A DNA stretch of 64,000 bases from Nymphaea colorata (GCF_008831285.2 NC_045141.1:14246106-14310105); one strand, 5' to 3'; positions 25,660-37,740 are shown, counted from the stretch's first letter. The notes: a model not told the origin generated them from the letters alone. A program made the numbers and translations.

Positions 25660-25930
25660 GTGATATTGAAAGATAATAGATGAATTTGAATTAAAGGAGG
25701 ATTTATCTTGATGTCTAAAATGATGGGTTCCTACATTTTTGGATGAATGGTGCATTAAAAGAGATGAGTTCGAATTTGTCTTGATTAATTCTAAACTCAT
25801 ATGAATGAAAGAAAACCCATATGTATTTATATCTCAAGCAAAAAGGTGTTTATGTGGAAGATCATGTATATCACAATTAGATGACTGTGTTAGGTGCATT
25901 ACCTAGAGACCTATATGATGTGACACTAGT
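25660..25930 (+). pseudogene. CACTA (En/Spm) transposase C-terminal remnant, plus strand
   Basis: Plus-strand reading in shifting frames gives RDEFEFVLINSKLI, then NPYVFISQAKR, then VYVEDHVYHN and LPRDLYDV. The order corresponds to the C-terminal end of plant TNP2-type proteins ('DPFxLASQAxQVFYVxD', then 'PRDLYDM'). There are stop codons and frameshifts, so it is not functional. It points the opposite way to the fragment at 23150-23690, so two insertions or an inversion are involved. Confidence 0.5.
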
Positions 25931-28094
25931 AACTATTTTTTCAATTATGATAAACTTACTAATGAAAATAAGTCACATGATACAATGATTGATAACAACT
26001 ATGCCAATTTTATAAAGTTATATGTATTTGGAAGTAAAGTTATAATATTACATAAAAAAGAAGAAACGGAAGGAGCAATTTGAAGACAACGATTGAACAG
26101 TTGATATTTTTTGTTAATGTGTTACATATTTTAGGCTTATCTTACAAATGGCTTGTTTACATACGTGAACTTGTCAATGATTCTTGATGTTTCTATTAAT
26201 AGTGTTTTTTTTAATTCTATTAGTAATTATATTTTGTTGTTCTACATATCATCACTTCTATTTTGTGTGACTCTCATACAATCAACCTCACTGCGATGGT
26301 AAAAAAAAGTTTAACATGTTTTTAATTTGTCTTTCCAATATTCTTTACATTACATATTAACATGTACTTGTGTATATTTGTAGGTTCAAACTCACAAAGG
26401 AAAAAGTCATGGGCATATTTTCTAGTCTTGGATATCAATCAACTTCTTGGCAAGCAATAAAACTTGGACTTTTAGTATGTATACAAGCGGAAAGACACGT
26501 TATATCAACATAAAAACTACTTTAGAGAAGGTATTCATGTGCATATTTTTATTATATTTTATTATGAAGAATATATATATTGTTTATGTTTCATATATAG
26601 AATAAGTTTGAGTTTAAGGAATATACAAACGGTTAGGTCATGAAATGCTAGAAATATATATGTAGGGATCTGAAATTGTAAACAATGGAAAGTTGCAAAT
26701 GCTTGGATCAAAATTTAATTTGGAACTTGTTTAAGAACTTTTCAAGGGAAAAGGTCACATCACAAATGGTTTAATTACTGGGAAAACTTAGACAAAGCTT
26801 GTTTTTTCATTGGTGGATAGTTTTTTTTAACTAGTTTTAGTATTTCAGTGCTACTAATTTGTCTCTATATATATATATATATTATTTTAACACTGATGGG
26901 ACATGAGCTAAGATCTAATCCCGCTAATGGCAACTGAAAAAAACTTCATGTATGGGAACACCGTATTGATGTTGCTAAACAATACAAAAAAGGTTGATAA
27001 CTTTGAATCTTTTATCATAACATGCAAGACCCCACTTGAGATTCTGATAAATAATATTGACTCCCACTACAAATTAACTTTCTTCTTTTAAGTTCGTGTT
27101 TGAAAAGATATCTCACTTTTTCATGTACGAATATGCCCACTTTAAACATATAATTCAAAAATATCTTTAAAATTATTATTGGCACTCATAAATTTTAAAA
27201 GATCTTTGATTAAAAAAAATATTATGTGTTTGAAAGATATGTTTCTTGACATATCCTTTAAGATCACCATATTTTTGTTGGAAAATTTGTTGTTTGATTA
27301 TATATTATATATATATATTGGAATTTTCAGTGATTTTTTTTCACAGGATTAATAAAATTGACAAAATGTTTACTAAGAATATACTTTCACTAAAAAATAA
27401 GTTTGTATAGTTGACACATTTCCAGTCATGGAAAAGTTACTTTCAATGATAAGGGGATTTCCCAGCACCACATTTGATCCATCTCTTACTTTTTCATATA
27501 AAGGAAGAAATTAGCCTTTACCCGATTCGACATAATCAAGTCTAATGTAACGAGATCCAAATTCGTCTCGTATTTTTCAAGCCGAATTCCGATTTAACTA
27601 GACATCAGATTCAACATCTACCTGTAACGGGGTTGAATATTTATCGGATCTCAATTGAAATGTCAGAAGTAAATCCAAATTCAGTTATAAATCTGCACTG
27701 CATATTGATTGGAGATCTGGTCCGAAGTTGAATCCAAATCGTGTCTTGGATCCGTGTCCATGTGAAGCGGGATTGCAGCAGACCGCGTCCCCCGTCCTGG
27801 ACCCGAACATTCCGTCCCAATATTCGAATCTTTACGGGCAACGCAGTGTCGCCGGAATATCGGGGCCGACTGGAAGCTTTCCATTGGTCCACGTAATGCT
27901 ACTGATTGGGCCCACGGTGTCTCCCTTATTCGGCATTTGTGACGGACTTAAAAAAGGGAACGTCGGTTCCTTCACATGCTGTGGTGGGACGCGGTCAACG
28001 GAGCGAGGAGGCGGGTGCCAGGTAGTCACGCCCGGCCGCAGCTCGTTTTTCCGGCGGTTCGTGACCGGTGGGAAGAAAGGAGAGCGGGGAGGGG
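25931..28094. other. AT-rich DNA grading into the promoter and leader of the MGDG synthase gene
   Basis: No gene recognised up to about 27500. From about 27700 the base composition shifts to GC-rich, which marks the promoter and 5' leader of the MGDG synthase. Several overlapping open frames at 27640-28620 on both strands are by-products of this GC-rich stretch. A P1BS-like octamer, GAATATGC, is at 27129-27136. Confidence 0.45.
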
Positions 28095-31000
28095 ATGGTG
28101 ATGTCCGTGGCGTCGCCGAGGAAGTCGGTTAGGGAGACGGTGTTCGAGAGCGTGCTGGGCCACCACAGGTGCGCCTCCTCGGCCTCCCTCGCCTCTTCCT
28201 CCTCCTCCCATGGCGGCTGCTCCGACGACGAGAACGACATGGAGATGGTGCAGCTGGGCGCCGAGCGCACCAAGAACGTTCTCATCCTCATGAGCGACAC
28301 GGGTGGCGGCCACCGGGCATCCGCCGAGGCGATCAAGGATGCCTTCCGCTTGGAATTCGGCGACGAGTACAGGGTAATTTTTGCCCCTTCCCAACCCATC
28401 CTCCTCCTCTGTATCTTACCATCTGTTGCGCCGGGATGGGATATTTCATATTTGTTAGTATTGCAAGTCGAAGCTCTTCTTTCTCTTGCTTGTCCTCTTT
28501 GAGGCGATTCCATGTTCCCAGATTGATTTTTGTCTGGAACTTGATCGGAGTTTCTGGTTTGCCTGGTTTGCGGTGTAAGTTTTTTCTCTCGTGGGTAGAA
28601 TCTGCTCATTTTGAGAACCATGTCTTTTATTAATCGAGATTTAACCTAAAAATGTCCTTTTTCTTATTCTTCTTCGTCGTCGTCATCGATCTTGTTGTGC
28701 TCTTAGTGCCTAGATTTGAATTGTCCCTGGAGTCTTGCTCACAATGAGTTTGGAATCTTCTTTTCTCTTGAACTTTGTGAGTTCTCCTTCTCATCACAAT
28801 GAGATCTTACACGTTTTATTGCTGGTATCTGCCGTGCAATCTATAAGCTTGTCCATAATTTTTTGGTTCTTCCAGAACTTGTTCCTTTTCTAGATTTGGT
28901 AGCCAGATCTTTGCGGTTGAATGAGGTAAGAACGACAGTTAGAATGAATAGTTTTCACCAAGTGCTGTCTAGTTCGAACCTAGCGATGTTATCCCCGGTT
29001 TGGCCACCGGAAAGGAAAGAGGAAAAGACTGAGAATTCTGAAGTTTTCTCAAGCTATAGCGGTTTTACCAATTGATTTCTTAGTTCTCATGATGTACCGA
29101 TTTGTTTTTGATGAGCTTCTTCATTTCATGATCGAAGGAGTGATATTTTTGGAGCTTTATTGGTACGTTGGTTCTTTATTTACCTGTTTTGGGACGTTCA
29201 GGTGTTCGTAAAGGATGTCTGGAAAGAACACACGGGTTGGCCATTGAACGACATGGAGAGATCATACAAATTCATGGTGAAACATGTGCAGCTCTGGAAG
29301 GTGGCATTCCATAGCAGCTCGCCTCGCTGGGTTCACTGCCTCTATCTTGCTGCGTTTGCTGCAATTTATGCCAAGTATGTTTTTCTGTTGTTTTCCAAGT
29401 CGAGGAAGTCCCTTTACTAGTTATGATACCTTGACTTTGTGGACATGTAAAAGGCAAATGGCAAAAGTCTATTTAGCTGTTCTGTAATAGTTGTCGTTGA
29501 TTGTTGCCTACCCGTTACTTGGTGCTCTAAGTTATTTAACGTGATACGTGCAAGAAACCCTTTTTATCTTTCACTTCAGAATTGCAAAACTTCATGTCCC
29601 TACTCTTAACCGAAGCTTGTTTGCGTGACAGAAAGGTGGAGGCTGGTCTAATGAAGTACAAGCCAGATATCATCATTAGCGTGCACCCTCTTATGCAACA
29701 TATTCCTCTTTGGGTGCTCAAATGGCAGGGCCTTCATCAGAAGGTGGTTTTTGTCACTGTAATTACAGATCTCAACACTTGCCATCCGACATGGTTAGCA
29801 TCTTTCCTTGAGGAGTCTGTACTGTTAACTGCTATTAAATTTACTGCATGATGCAAGTTAGTAATAATTTCTCCGTGGCATTCAGACTTAAACTGATGAA
29901 GTATTTTTATGCCTGATGTGATTACAGGTTTCACCCCGGGGTGACGAGGTGCTATTGCCCATCAGAGGAAGTATCCAAGAGAGCATTGCTAGACGGGCTG
30001 GAGCCTTCCCAGCTTTGTGTTTACGGTCTGCCCATTCGCCCATCCTTCTGTCGAGCAGTTCTGTCAAAGGTTTGTCGCACTCCATTTCAGCTAGATTCTA
30101 CATCTGACACTTGAAAACCATCCTGTTTGATTTTATGAACCATCCTGTGCAGGACGATTTAAGAGTGGAACTAGAGATGGACCAGCAACTGCCTGCTGTG
30201 CTTTTGATGGGAGGTGGAGAAGGCATGGGTCCAGTCAAGAAAACTGCAAAGGCACTTGGTGAAGCTCTCTATGATGAATCCCTTGGTAAACCTATAGGAC
30301 AAATTGTTATAATTTGTGGACGAAATCAGGTCCTTGCCTCTTCACTGAACTCAATTGAATGGAAGGTCCCGGTAAAGGTAGGATGCTTTGATTCTTTATT
30401 TTCTTGCTGAATTCGGATGTTGGAATCAACATATGACCCTTTGGATTTAACTAATCTTAAGCATAACTTTTCTTGTAGATTAGGGGCTTCGAGACACAAA
30501 TGGAGAAATGGATGGCAGCTTGTGATTGCATTATCACTAAGGTAACCACTAGTTCCTGGCTTCCGTTTCTCCGATAGGTTGGTCTCTGCAACTGCATTTA
30601 ATATTCTTGTCTTTGTTGATCTGAATTTTCTCAGGCTGGACCTGGCACCATTGCTGAAGCTTTGATCCGAGGACTACCAATAATCCTCAATGATTTCATC
30701 CCAGGGCAGGTGAGCTAATATTTAGTTCTGGAACACTTATTTCCTTGGAAATTGGGGGAAAAAATATTCATGAAGTTTCTTAATTTGAGATAACTGCAGC
30801 TCGCTGGTGCATACTGCAAATATTCAGTCGCTATATGTTTTTTGAGAAACTTTTTAGAAATCCTTATTTTTCTCAAAATGAACATGCTCCGGTGAGAATA
30901 TATTTACATCATCATGTTGGGATCATACTTGTTTGAATTTGAAATATTCAAGTACTATAAAATTCTAAAGTGAGGTAAGGAAGATGCTTTCATGTGCATG

Positions 31001-31416
31001 TTTCCTTTTCAGAGAACAAATTTTTCCTAACATCAGTTGTTCTCAGTGATAACCTGGATTTGTAGCATAAAATGATCGCTGCAATTTATTGTTCATATAG
31101 GATAACACATTCTATATGTTCGCTTATTTTTCTCTCGTGAGACTTGTAGGAAGTTGGCAATGTGCCGTATGTTGTTGACAATGGGGCAGGAGTGTTCTCC
31201 AAGAGCCCAAAAGAAACTGCCAATCTGGTAGCCCGTTGGTTTGGCCCTGAAGCAGAAGAGCTCAGGAGGATGTCAGAGAACGCGCTCAACCTAGCCCAAC
31301 CAGAAGCAGTGTTTAATATTGTTAGAGACATCGACGAGCTTTCTCGTGGGTGTGAACCCATGTCCAAAATCAAGTATTCGTTGATGGCATCGTCGTTCTA
31401 CTCTGCTGCCACATGA
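28095..31416 (+). CDS. Monogalactosyldiacylglycerol synthase, type B (MGD2/3-like), 8 exons, 461 aa
   Basis: Exons are 28095-28373, 29202-29374, 29632-29793, 29928-30069, 30153-30377, 30479-30541, 30635-30709 and 31150-31416; all introns are GT-AG and phases agree. The first ATG (28095) is followed by a second two codons later (28101); either may be used. The enzyme transfers galactose from UDP-galactose to diacylglycerol, making MGDG, the main thylakoid lipid. The MGDG-synthase N-domain begins [20 protein letters not shown] (residues 61-80), followed by [36 protein letters not shown] and [19 protein letters not shown]. The GT28 C-domain has [25 protein letters not shown] and [20 protein letters not shown]. 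The N-terminus before the core is only about 55 residues, Ser-rich, without a long transit peptide. That is the type-B pattern, whose known members sit at the outer plastid envelope and are phosphate-starvation inducible. Confidence 0.95.
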
Positions 31417-33150
31417 TTCTAGCAAATTCATTTCTGCAGGTTTGAAGAGTGTGCAAAGAGTGTGCCCAACATGTACAGCTTGTTTAAAATCCCTTGTCTA
31501 ACTGTGGCTTCAAATGCTGAAGGCAAGTCCTGTAAAATTTCCAGGCAGTCTGACAAGTTTCTTGTAGTGTGTGCCCTTTGCAGGGTTGTAAGTTTTTTCT
31601 TGGTCAGCCTCCATTCAACCGGGTTGATCTCCATTCTTTGTTTTTTTGCTGGTTATTTTTTCATTGTAACCTAAAAGTGCAGCATGGGTAGTGATAACAT
31701 TTTTTATTTGGAGTTCCATATAACGTGGCGGAGAAGAGTCAGCAAAGGCTGCTGCAATGTATTTCCTTTGCAGGTTTTGCATTATTTCTTCAGATTACAG
31801 CTAACAATTTAATAACAGATATGTTCACTGTGAGTGGGACCACGGCTGCTTCCCTTATCATTCAATAATTCAACATTATGGAGGACAAGTCACAAGGCAG
31901 AAGCCAAAAATAAGAACCAGCCGACATGAAGCATGTGAAACTGAAGTCATTTCCATTGAACAGGGCTGCTTCTAATCAATCAATAAACAGTTGAGCTAAA
32001 TTTCTAATTATATCAAAACTTGAATGAGTTGAATCTGTATTCTGTTCTACTAAAGTCAATGCAAGCGAGACGAATTCGAAACAGTTTGGCCGAAATCTAT
32101 AGAAAACGATAATTTGTCCCATTTCTGTTTGGGACTGAATCAGTAGCTGACACGGTCAACCTGCACCTTTGGAGTTGACAACCCTAACAGGTTTGAGTTT
32201 GAGAACCTCATGTTTTTCTGTCTGTCTCGGAATGGGACAGGACGTCGCATTGGTAACTGAATCTCCGGCCAGTTGGCGGGTTGAGACGACGGGACGTCGA
32301 TGACGCACGCTCATACAAAAACAAAAGAGTGAAAAAACAGGTAGGCACATGCGAGTGGGGAACGCCAGCCACAGGACAGGATTTTGTTTTGTTCAAGTAA
32401 ACTGTTAGAATGGATTTGAAGTAAACTCCAAATTTGACAACATATCTTTCATTATTTGTAGATTCTTGTGGAAGAAGATGTCTCCAAAAATTAGTGGGAG
32501 TTTTTTCTTTTTTTGGGTTTTTCTTGGGCACCAAAAAGCAACAGTACTTGGCTTTGACCTTACCCTTTGTGTAATCCATGCTGTGAAACTAGTGACGTTT
32601 GCAGAGTCTTTGCTTCCGGATGAGCCTAATGACATTTGTTTCCTTGAAAATCTTTCAGTGATGATAAAAAGATACAAGAACCACAACTTTTAAGCAGTTT
32701 TCCTAACTTGACATGGGAAAATTTGAGGGCGTGGTGGGTGTTCACACCCGAACACTCATGCACGCATGCATAATGCCTCCATAAGTAGGTTGAACTCCTT
32801 CTTTTTTCCCTTTGCTCTCTTAATCAACTGCTGCTTCAGGACCGAGGTAAAGAGTGAGACACTCATCAACCATAGTATCACACATCCAACGTTTACAATT
32901 CAAAAGAATAACACTCATGAAAATCAAATGACGACGAATAACACTCATGAAAATCAAACTGACGACTAGACATTTGTTGGGTGTTCTATCATTTCACTAG
33001 AAATTCATCTTCTTCTCTTTTATAAAAAAATTTCTATTTCTAATTTTAACTTTGTCCTTACAAAAAGAGAAGGAGTGTCTTCTATTTTACTATTAAAAGT
33101 ATTTTTTATCAATGAAGCCCTTAACAGACAGTCTTGTCTTGGAAGCCTAG
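31417..33150. other. 3' flank of the MGDG synthase gene
   Basis: No gene recognised. The first few hundred bases are the likely 3' untranslated region. Open frames around 32150-32700 overlap on both strands and have no family features. A short tandem repeat is listed separately at 32906-32966. Confidence 0.5.
32906..32966. repeat. 30-bp tandem repeat, two copies
   Basis: Two units of period 30 share GAATAACACTCATGAAAATC. The second copy has one extra base near its end. Confidence 0.8.
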
Positions 33151-33154
33151 CATA

Positions 33155-33345
33155 GAACAGTGCAGGTTGGAGCCAATGGGGGCCTAGCCCCACTCAATTT
33201 TTTTTTTAAAAATTATGTTTATAAAATTTCACTTATTCTATATAAAAATTTTAAAAAACGATATTTCAGCTCATGTCAAAATTTATAAACTTTAATTTGA
33301 CTCCCTTCATAAAAAAATTTTAGCTCTGCCCTAGGTAGAGGTAAA
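33155..33345 (+). repeat. Dispersed ~180-bp repeat, copy 1
   Basis: The unit begins near GTTGGAGCCAATGGGGGCC, runs through an AT-rich body containing TTATTCTATATAAAAATTTT, and ends near TTTTAGCTCTGCCC. The same order of blocks recurs at about 35355-35520 and, inverted, at about 36240-36432. The 'TGGAGCC...' and 'GGCTCTACC' ends look like short terminal inverted repeats of a non-autonomous transposon. Confidence 0.55.
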
Positions 33346-34732
33346 CTCGAGCTCAATATTGGCTTGGGACTAGCCGAGCCAAGTTCAAGTCATCTTAGGC
33401 TCAATATGGCTGGAGCTCGAGCCGAGCTCGAGTTGAGCTTTAAGCACTCAAGCCGAGTTTAAGCTGAGCTTGAACTCTCCTTGTGTTCATTCCTACATGC
33501 TCCTACCCTTCACTAACAAAGTATTTTGGTAATTTTATAAAAATCATTTTGGTTTCGCTTTTGCCCTTATAAAAGGACGATCTTTTATTTAAATTTTAAT
33601 GAACAAGAGGTATTGTGATCACTTCCAACTCATAACAGAAGCTCTATACAGTCATACAATCATGGCAAAGGCAGTGTGGGGCGTGAGGAGAGGAAGACGA
33701 CGACGGTGCTGGGCGTGAGGTGAGGAAGATGACGATGCTGCAGTAACGGGCAAAAAAAAAAAAACCAAAAAATATCTTTCCACCCCGTTGAGTGGAAAGA
33801 TGTTTCCGGAAATATGTTTCCGAAATCTATCAAAAAAAAGTTTTCGCGTTTGTTACGCTGGAATTTTTTTTAAAATTTAAAATATATTTCCGGGTGAACA
33901 GTGAGGGCATCAAACGCCCCCATTAAAGTTTTCATGAAATGAAAAAATATATAACGCGGATATGCCAACGTCATTTCCGAAAGACGGCAAAGAACATGTT
34001 GATGTTGGTTTGATTAGTTTATTAGTTTACAGTGACTTGAACGTGCTATTACTTAACAGCCAATTTTTATTGGACCCCTTTTCTTTTCCAAAAAGATAGA
34101 GAGAAGGAGTTGAGGAAGAAAAGAAACGGAAGATTTCAAATCAAAGTAAACATCCATATTGTTTCAATCATTTGACAAAGCATTTGTCATACAATTAAAA
34201 TTATAGAAAGTGAAAAAGAAGGGTAATAACTAGCAATTTCTTTTCGTAAAACATTAAATATATTTTAATTAGTTACGAAGCAAACCCAAAACTCTTAAAG
34301 TTATTCCACATAATTGGACCCAAGTTTAAGTTTTAACACTGAATTAAGGTTTTAAAGAGTAGACTCAATAGGGCATGTGCTCAACGGAGACTCTAAGTAG
34401 TATGACGGTGTTTAAACTGAAAAACCTAAAAAAAAAAAATCTAAAGAAAATTAGGTAAAAAATGATGAAAAATTCTTAAAATATATTTTTAAAAGTTTAA
34501 GACTGGCACTCTTGAAAGGCAAATTATCAAGTATGAGTAAAACGAGAAACTGCCCACATGTGGCTCCTTCTCTGTTGATGCAATAAGCACACATCGGCTT
34601 GATTGAGACAGAAAATAAAATATCTAGAATATTTTATCTGTGACATCCAAATCAACACAAATATTTTCATTAATGGCCCCTACCACGCAGATTGGATCCA
34701 TGGTAAAAGTGTCCAAACATTCAAACACTACC
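33346..34732. other. Intergenic DNA
   Basis: No gene recognised. At 33345-33480 there is a run of GAGCTCGAGC-type motifs, a low-complexity stretch often found in plant repeats. At 33905-33921 the sequence GGGCATCAAACGCCCCC looks like a right end of a MITE of the kind listed at 34733-35159. Confidence 0.4.
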
Positions 34733-35159
34733 TTAGGGGGCATTTGATGTCTTAGAGAATTTTGATTCTGAAGTCAAATTTCAGAATCAAATTTCCACCT
34801 CAACCTGAAATTAGAATGAAGATTGCAGTTTCAATTCACTTTTGAGTTTGATGGCATGGAGTTTTAATTCTAAAATAAAAAAATGACTTGTTTAACGAAA
34901 TGAGAATTAAAATTGTAGAATTCATGAATTAAAGTCTTCACTTATTGTGCCCAAAGAGAGATGAAGAAAAACTCTAGAGTTCTGGAATCTTAAGTTCATC
35001 CCTTAGGATGGGATCATAATTCCAAAATTTTGATTCTGGAATGAACCTATAATTCCATAATCAAAATTTCAAAGTCAAAAATTCTTTGTTTGATAACACA
35101 ATTCTTGGGAACATTGATTCTAAAATTTCATCGATTCCAAATGAATCAAACGCCCCTAA
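34733..35159. mobile_element. MITE with terminal inverted repeats
   Basis: The left end reads TTAGGGGGCATTTGAT and the right end reads ATCAAACGCCCCTAA, whose reverse complement is TTAGGGGCGTTTGAT. The termini therefore match at about 14 of 15 positions, allowing one extra G on the left. The AT-rich 427-bp interior has internal near-palindromes built on GATTCTGAA/TTCAGAATC and no coding capacity. The size, ends and composition are those of a miniature inverted-repeat transposable element. The TTA/TAA at the ends would fit a PIF/Harbinger (Tourist-like) origin, but the target duplication is ambiguous because TTA and TAA may belong to the repeat itself. Confidence 0.65.
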
Positions 35160-35354
35160 AAAAAGAAACTTAAGGAAGGCCATTTTGTTTGAGCATAGAA
35201 AGCCCAAGTGTGTTTTGATCAACTTAAAAATCTTAATGTACTTTACCGAATCTGGCACAGGGCAACAACCGAGAGGAGGCCGCTGGTGGAGATTTTTGGC
35301 AAGAACAGTTGCTGAAGAACAAGTATGCAATTGCAGATTTCAAGACTGTAAGGT

Positions 35355-35520
35355 TGAGCACAGTGGTGGAGCCAGGGGGGCTTCTTTTTTAAAAAAAAAT
35401 TACATATAAATTTGAAAAAATTTCATTTATTCTATATAAAAATTTTGAAAAATTATATGTTTTAACTTTGAAACTATAATTTGGCCTCACTCATGAAAAA
35501 TTCATGGCTCTACCCTTGGT
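35355..35520 (+). repeat. Dispersed ~180-bp repeat, copy 2
   Basis: Same family as 33155-33345. It begins GTGGTGGAGCCAGGGGGGC, contains TTATTCTATATAAAAATTTT, and ends TTCATGGCTCTACCC. The body diverges by many substitutions and small gaps, so the copies are old. Confidence 0.6.
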
Positions 35521-36239
35521 TGAGCATCTCATCTCCATCTCCACAGTGAAATAAGGATCATGTATAACTTTTTCCCTCAAATGAGTGAACCACCTGATAT
35601 TGGTAAGCACCATGTGTAACTTTTTCCCTCAAAATTCAATTTCATTGAGAATCTACAAGAACATATTCTACAAACTAGATAAAATCAAGCCTTAATGTTT
35701 ATTTTATTAGTGGTGTCCGCCACTTCAAGTCAGGAAGAAGATAGGGAAGAGAAGTACATGATGGGGGAGCAAATAGATAAGAAGATTTAGTACACAAATG
35801 TCAAGAAAGTTACAGAAAATCGATCCCTGACCTCAAGTAATTGTCATCCAACCTCCTGGCCACGTAATGCACACGTCGCCATTTTAGGTCACCGGAGACC
35901 AGTGCTGCCGGTGTGTTGAAGTTCACATTCCCAAAGCAACGATTTCTGGCCCGAATTACTGGCGGCCGTCTACAAATTCCTCTTGGCGCAACAGATGGGA
36001 AGGAGCTGGTTGGCGCAACAGATGGGATGGAGCTGGTAGGTGGTCAGTCTTCTTGATAGAATGTTTGCTGGTAACTCAGGTTCTGGTGGTAAGAAATGAC
36101 AATGGCTGATACTCTGGTGCTCAAAGTTGGGCAGAGGTAGGCTACTTGCCCTTAAGATGGTCCAGTTTATGATTGGGAGATATTTTACATCCATGCTACC
36201 AGCCAAATTCGACTCAAAGTTCACAAAATATAAGGTTCC
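35521..36239. other. Intergenic DNA with short direct repeats
   Basis: No gene recognised. A direct repeat with the core GTAACTTTTTCCCTCAAA or GTATAACTTTTTCCCTCAAA occurs at about 35562-35581 and 35614-35633. A 27-bp tandem repeat is listed separately. Confidence 0.45.
35983..36036. repeat. 27-bp tandem repeat, two copies
   Basis: Two units with the core TTGGCGCAACAGATGGGA start at 35983 and 36010. They differ by about one base. Confidence 0.8.
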
Positions 36240-36432
36240 ATGCAGGGGCAGATACTTCTTATGAAGGGAATCAAATTAAAGTTTTTAAATTTTGATACGA
36301 GCCAAAATATCATTTTTCAAAATTTTTATATAGGGCAAACAAAATTTTATAAAAATTACATGTAAATTTTATAATTTTTACTTTTAGGTGGGGTAAGGCC
36401 CATGCAAGCCCCCCTTCCCTCCGCCCCTGGTT
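36240..36432 (-). repeat. Dispersed ~180-bp repeat, copy 3 (inverted)
   Basis: In the reverse complement this copy begins GGGGCGGAGGGAAGGGGGGC, passes through the same AT-rich body, and ends at a piece corresponding to the 'TCTGCCCCTGCATGG' side. It is the same family as 33155-33345 and 35355-35520 in opposite orientation. Confidence 0.55.
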
Positions 36433-37740
36433 CCATGGAACCATTGAGTGGGTACCCATGAACTGAGCTCTTTTTTTTTTTAGGTACATATCACATAATG
36501 GGTACCCATTTGATATATTTTCTCGACCATCATGCTTTATAGTAGTTGCTTATAGAATCCTCGTTTCTTTGTGAATTTTGTTTCTTCCAGATGTTTTTTA
36601 TCGGTGAGTTGCTTTGATTCGATATTGATCACCTTTTCTCGCTCACTGATTGTAATTTTTCTCTCGATTGTTATCATGAATAGATAAACTTTGTGTTGGA
36701 TGTTAGTGTCTTCATCCGTAAGCATTTACCTGTCAAAACTCTATGAGAGATTTTCCCCATGGTGGAGCCTAAATGCTGAAGCATACCTGAATCCATGCGC
36801 GGAATAGTCCACTACTTGGGGATGTGAATGCGTCCGACTCGGTTCAAATGTATTGTTCACTGAATCTGGACAATCAGATCTCTTCCAGACTAGTTTCTCC
36901 ATTCAGATTTGGTTTTACAACTGGATCCATGTTTGACAGACATAAGATCTGACATTTACATGTAGTTGGGTTGCACACTTGTTGAAGTTTTAGCACAGAC
37001 TGGAATTCAGTAACAAAATTGCATAGAGAATTTAAATCTGATTATTTACTGGAGATGACCAAATGAATCCTGATTGGGGACACATAGCCAGCCTTCTTCT
37101 TCTGCTGCTACTGCCATTATCACCACTACTATTAATCCACATCGTGTCATTTTGCTATTGAGATTGATAGTACAAGAAGATGGTTCAGAATCAGCTCCTT
37201 ACTCTGACATAAAAAAAAGTGCCTTTAAAATGAAATCCAAGTCCACAGATGAAAAGAAGAAACTATGAGAAGTTGCCACTTTCAGATACAAAGAGAAGTT
37301 CCTAACTGTTGTAGAGTAGAGTATTCATAACTGTTTATAGAGTTCATAAGAAGTGCACAGAAACTCATCACCACCAAGCACCTCAACATCGAAGGAATCC
37401 ATTGCAGTCTTAATTACCAGCACATGACAGATTGCTTTATGCAAATTACTATTGAATCCCTTCGCTAGGACTAGGACGAATGGAAATGGGCATATTGAAT
37501 GAAGAATCGAGTACTGCTGTTCAAACCCTTCCTAAATAATTACCCCTTTAGTGGACTTCTGTTATCTCCGACCTAGTTGAGAGCCAAGTCTCCACCTTTC
37601 TTTAAGCTACCAAGCCTGCTTTTGATGTCTCACGTCTCCTTAGACACCAGTTCTTTTTCTTTCTTTCTTTTTTTTTTTTTTGCAGCACAGAAGAAGATTG
37701 ACACCAAGAGAACCTTTGTCTATCAGCCTCTGCCTGTCTA
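36433..37740. other. Intergenic DNA left of the LTR retrotransposon
   Basis: No gene recognised. Short open frames lack family features. A CT/T-rich run is at about 37645-37680. Confidence 0.45.

Noticed and set aside
28068-28094. Upstream extension of the MGDG synthase frame to 28068
   Set aside because: The codon at 28068 is GTG, not ATG; the first ATG in frame is at 28095.
27728-28633. Several overlapping open frames on both strands around the MGDG synthase start
   Set aside because: All arise from the GC-rich leader and exon 1; only the frame beginning at 28095 continues into the spliced MGDG synthase.
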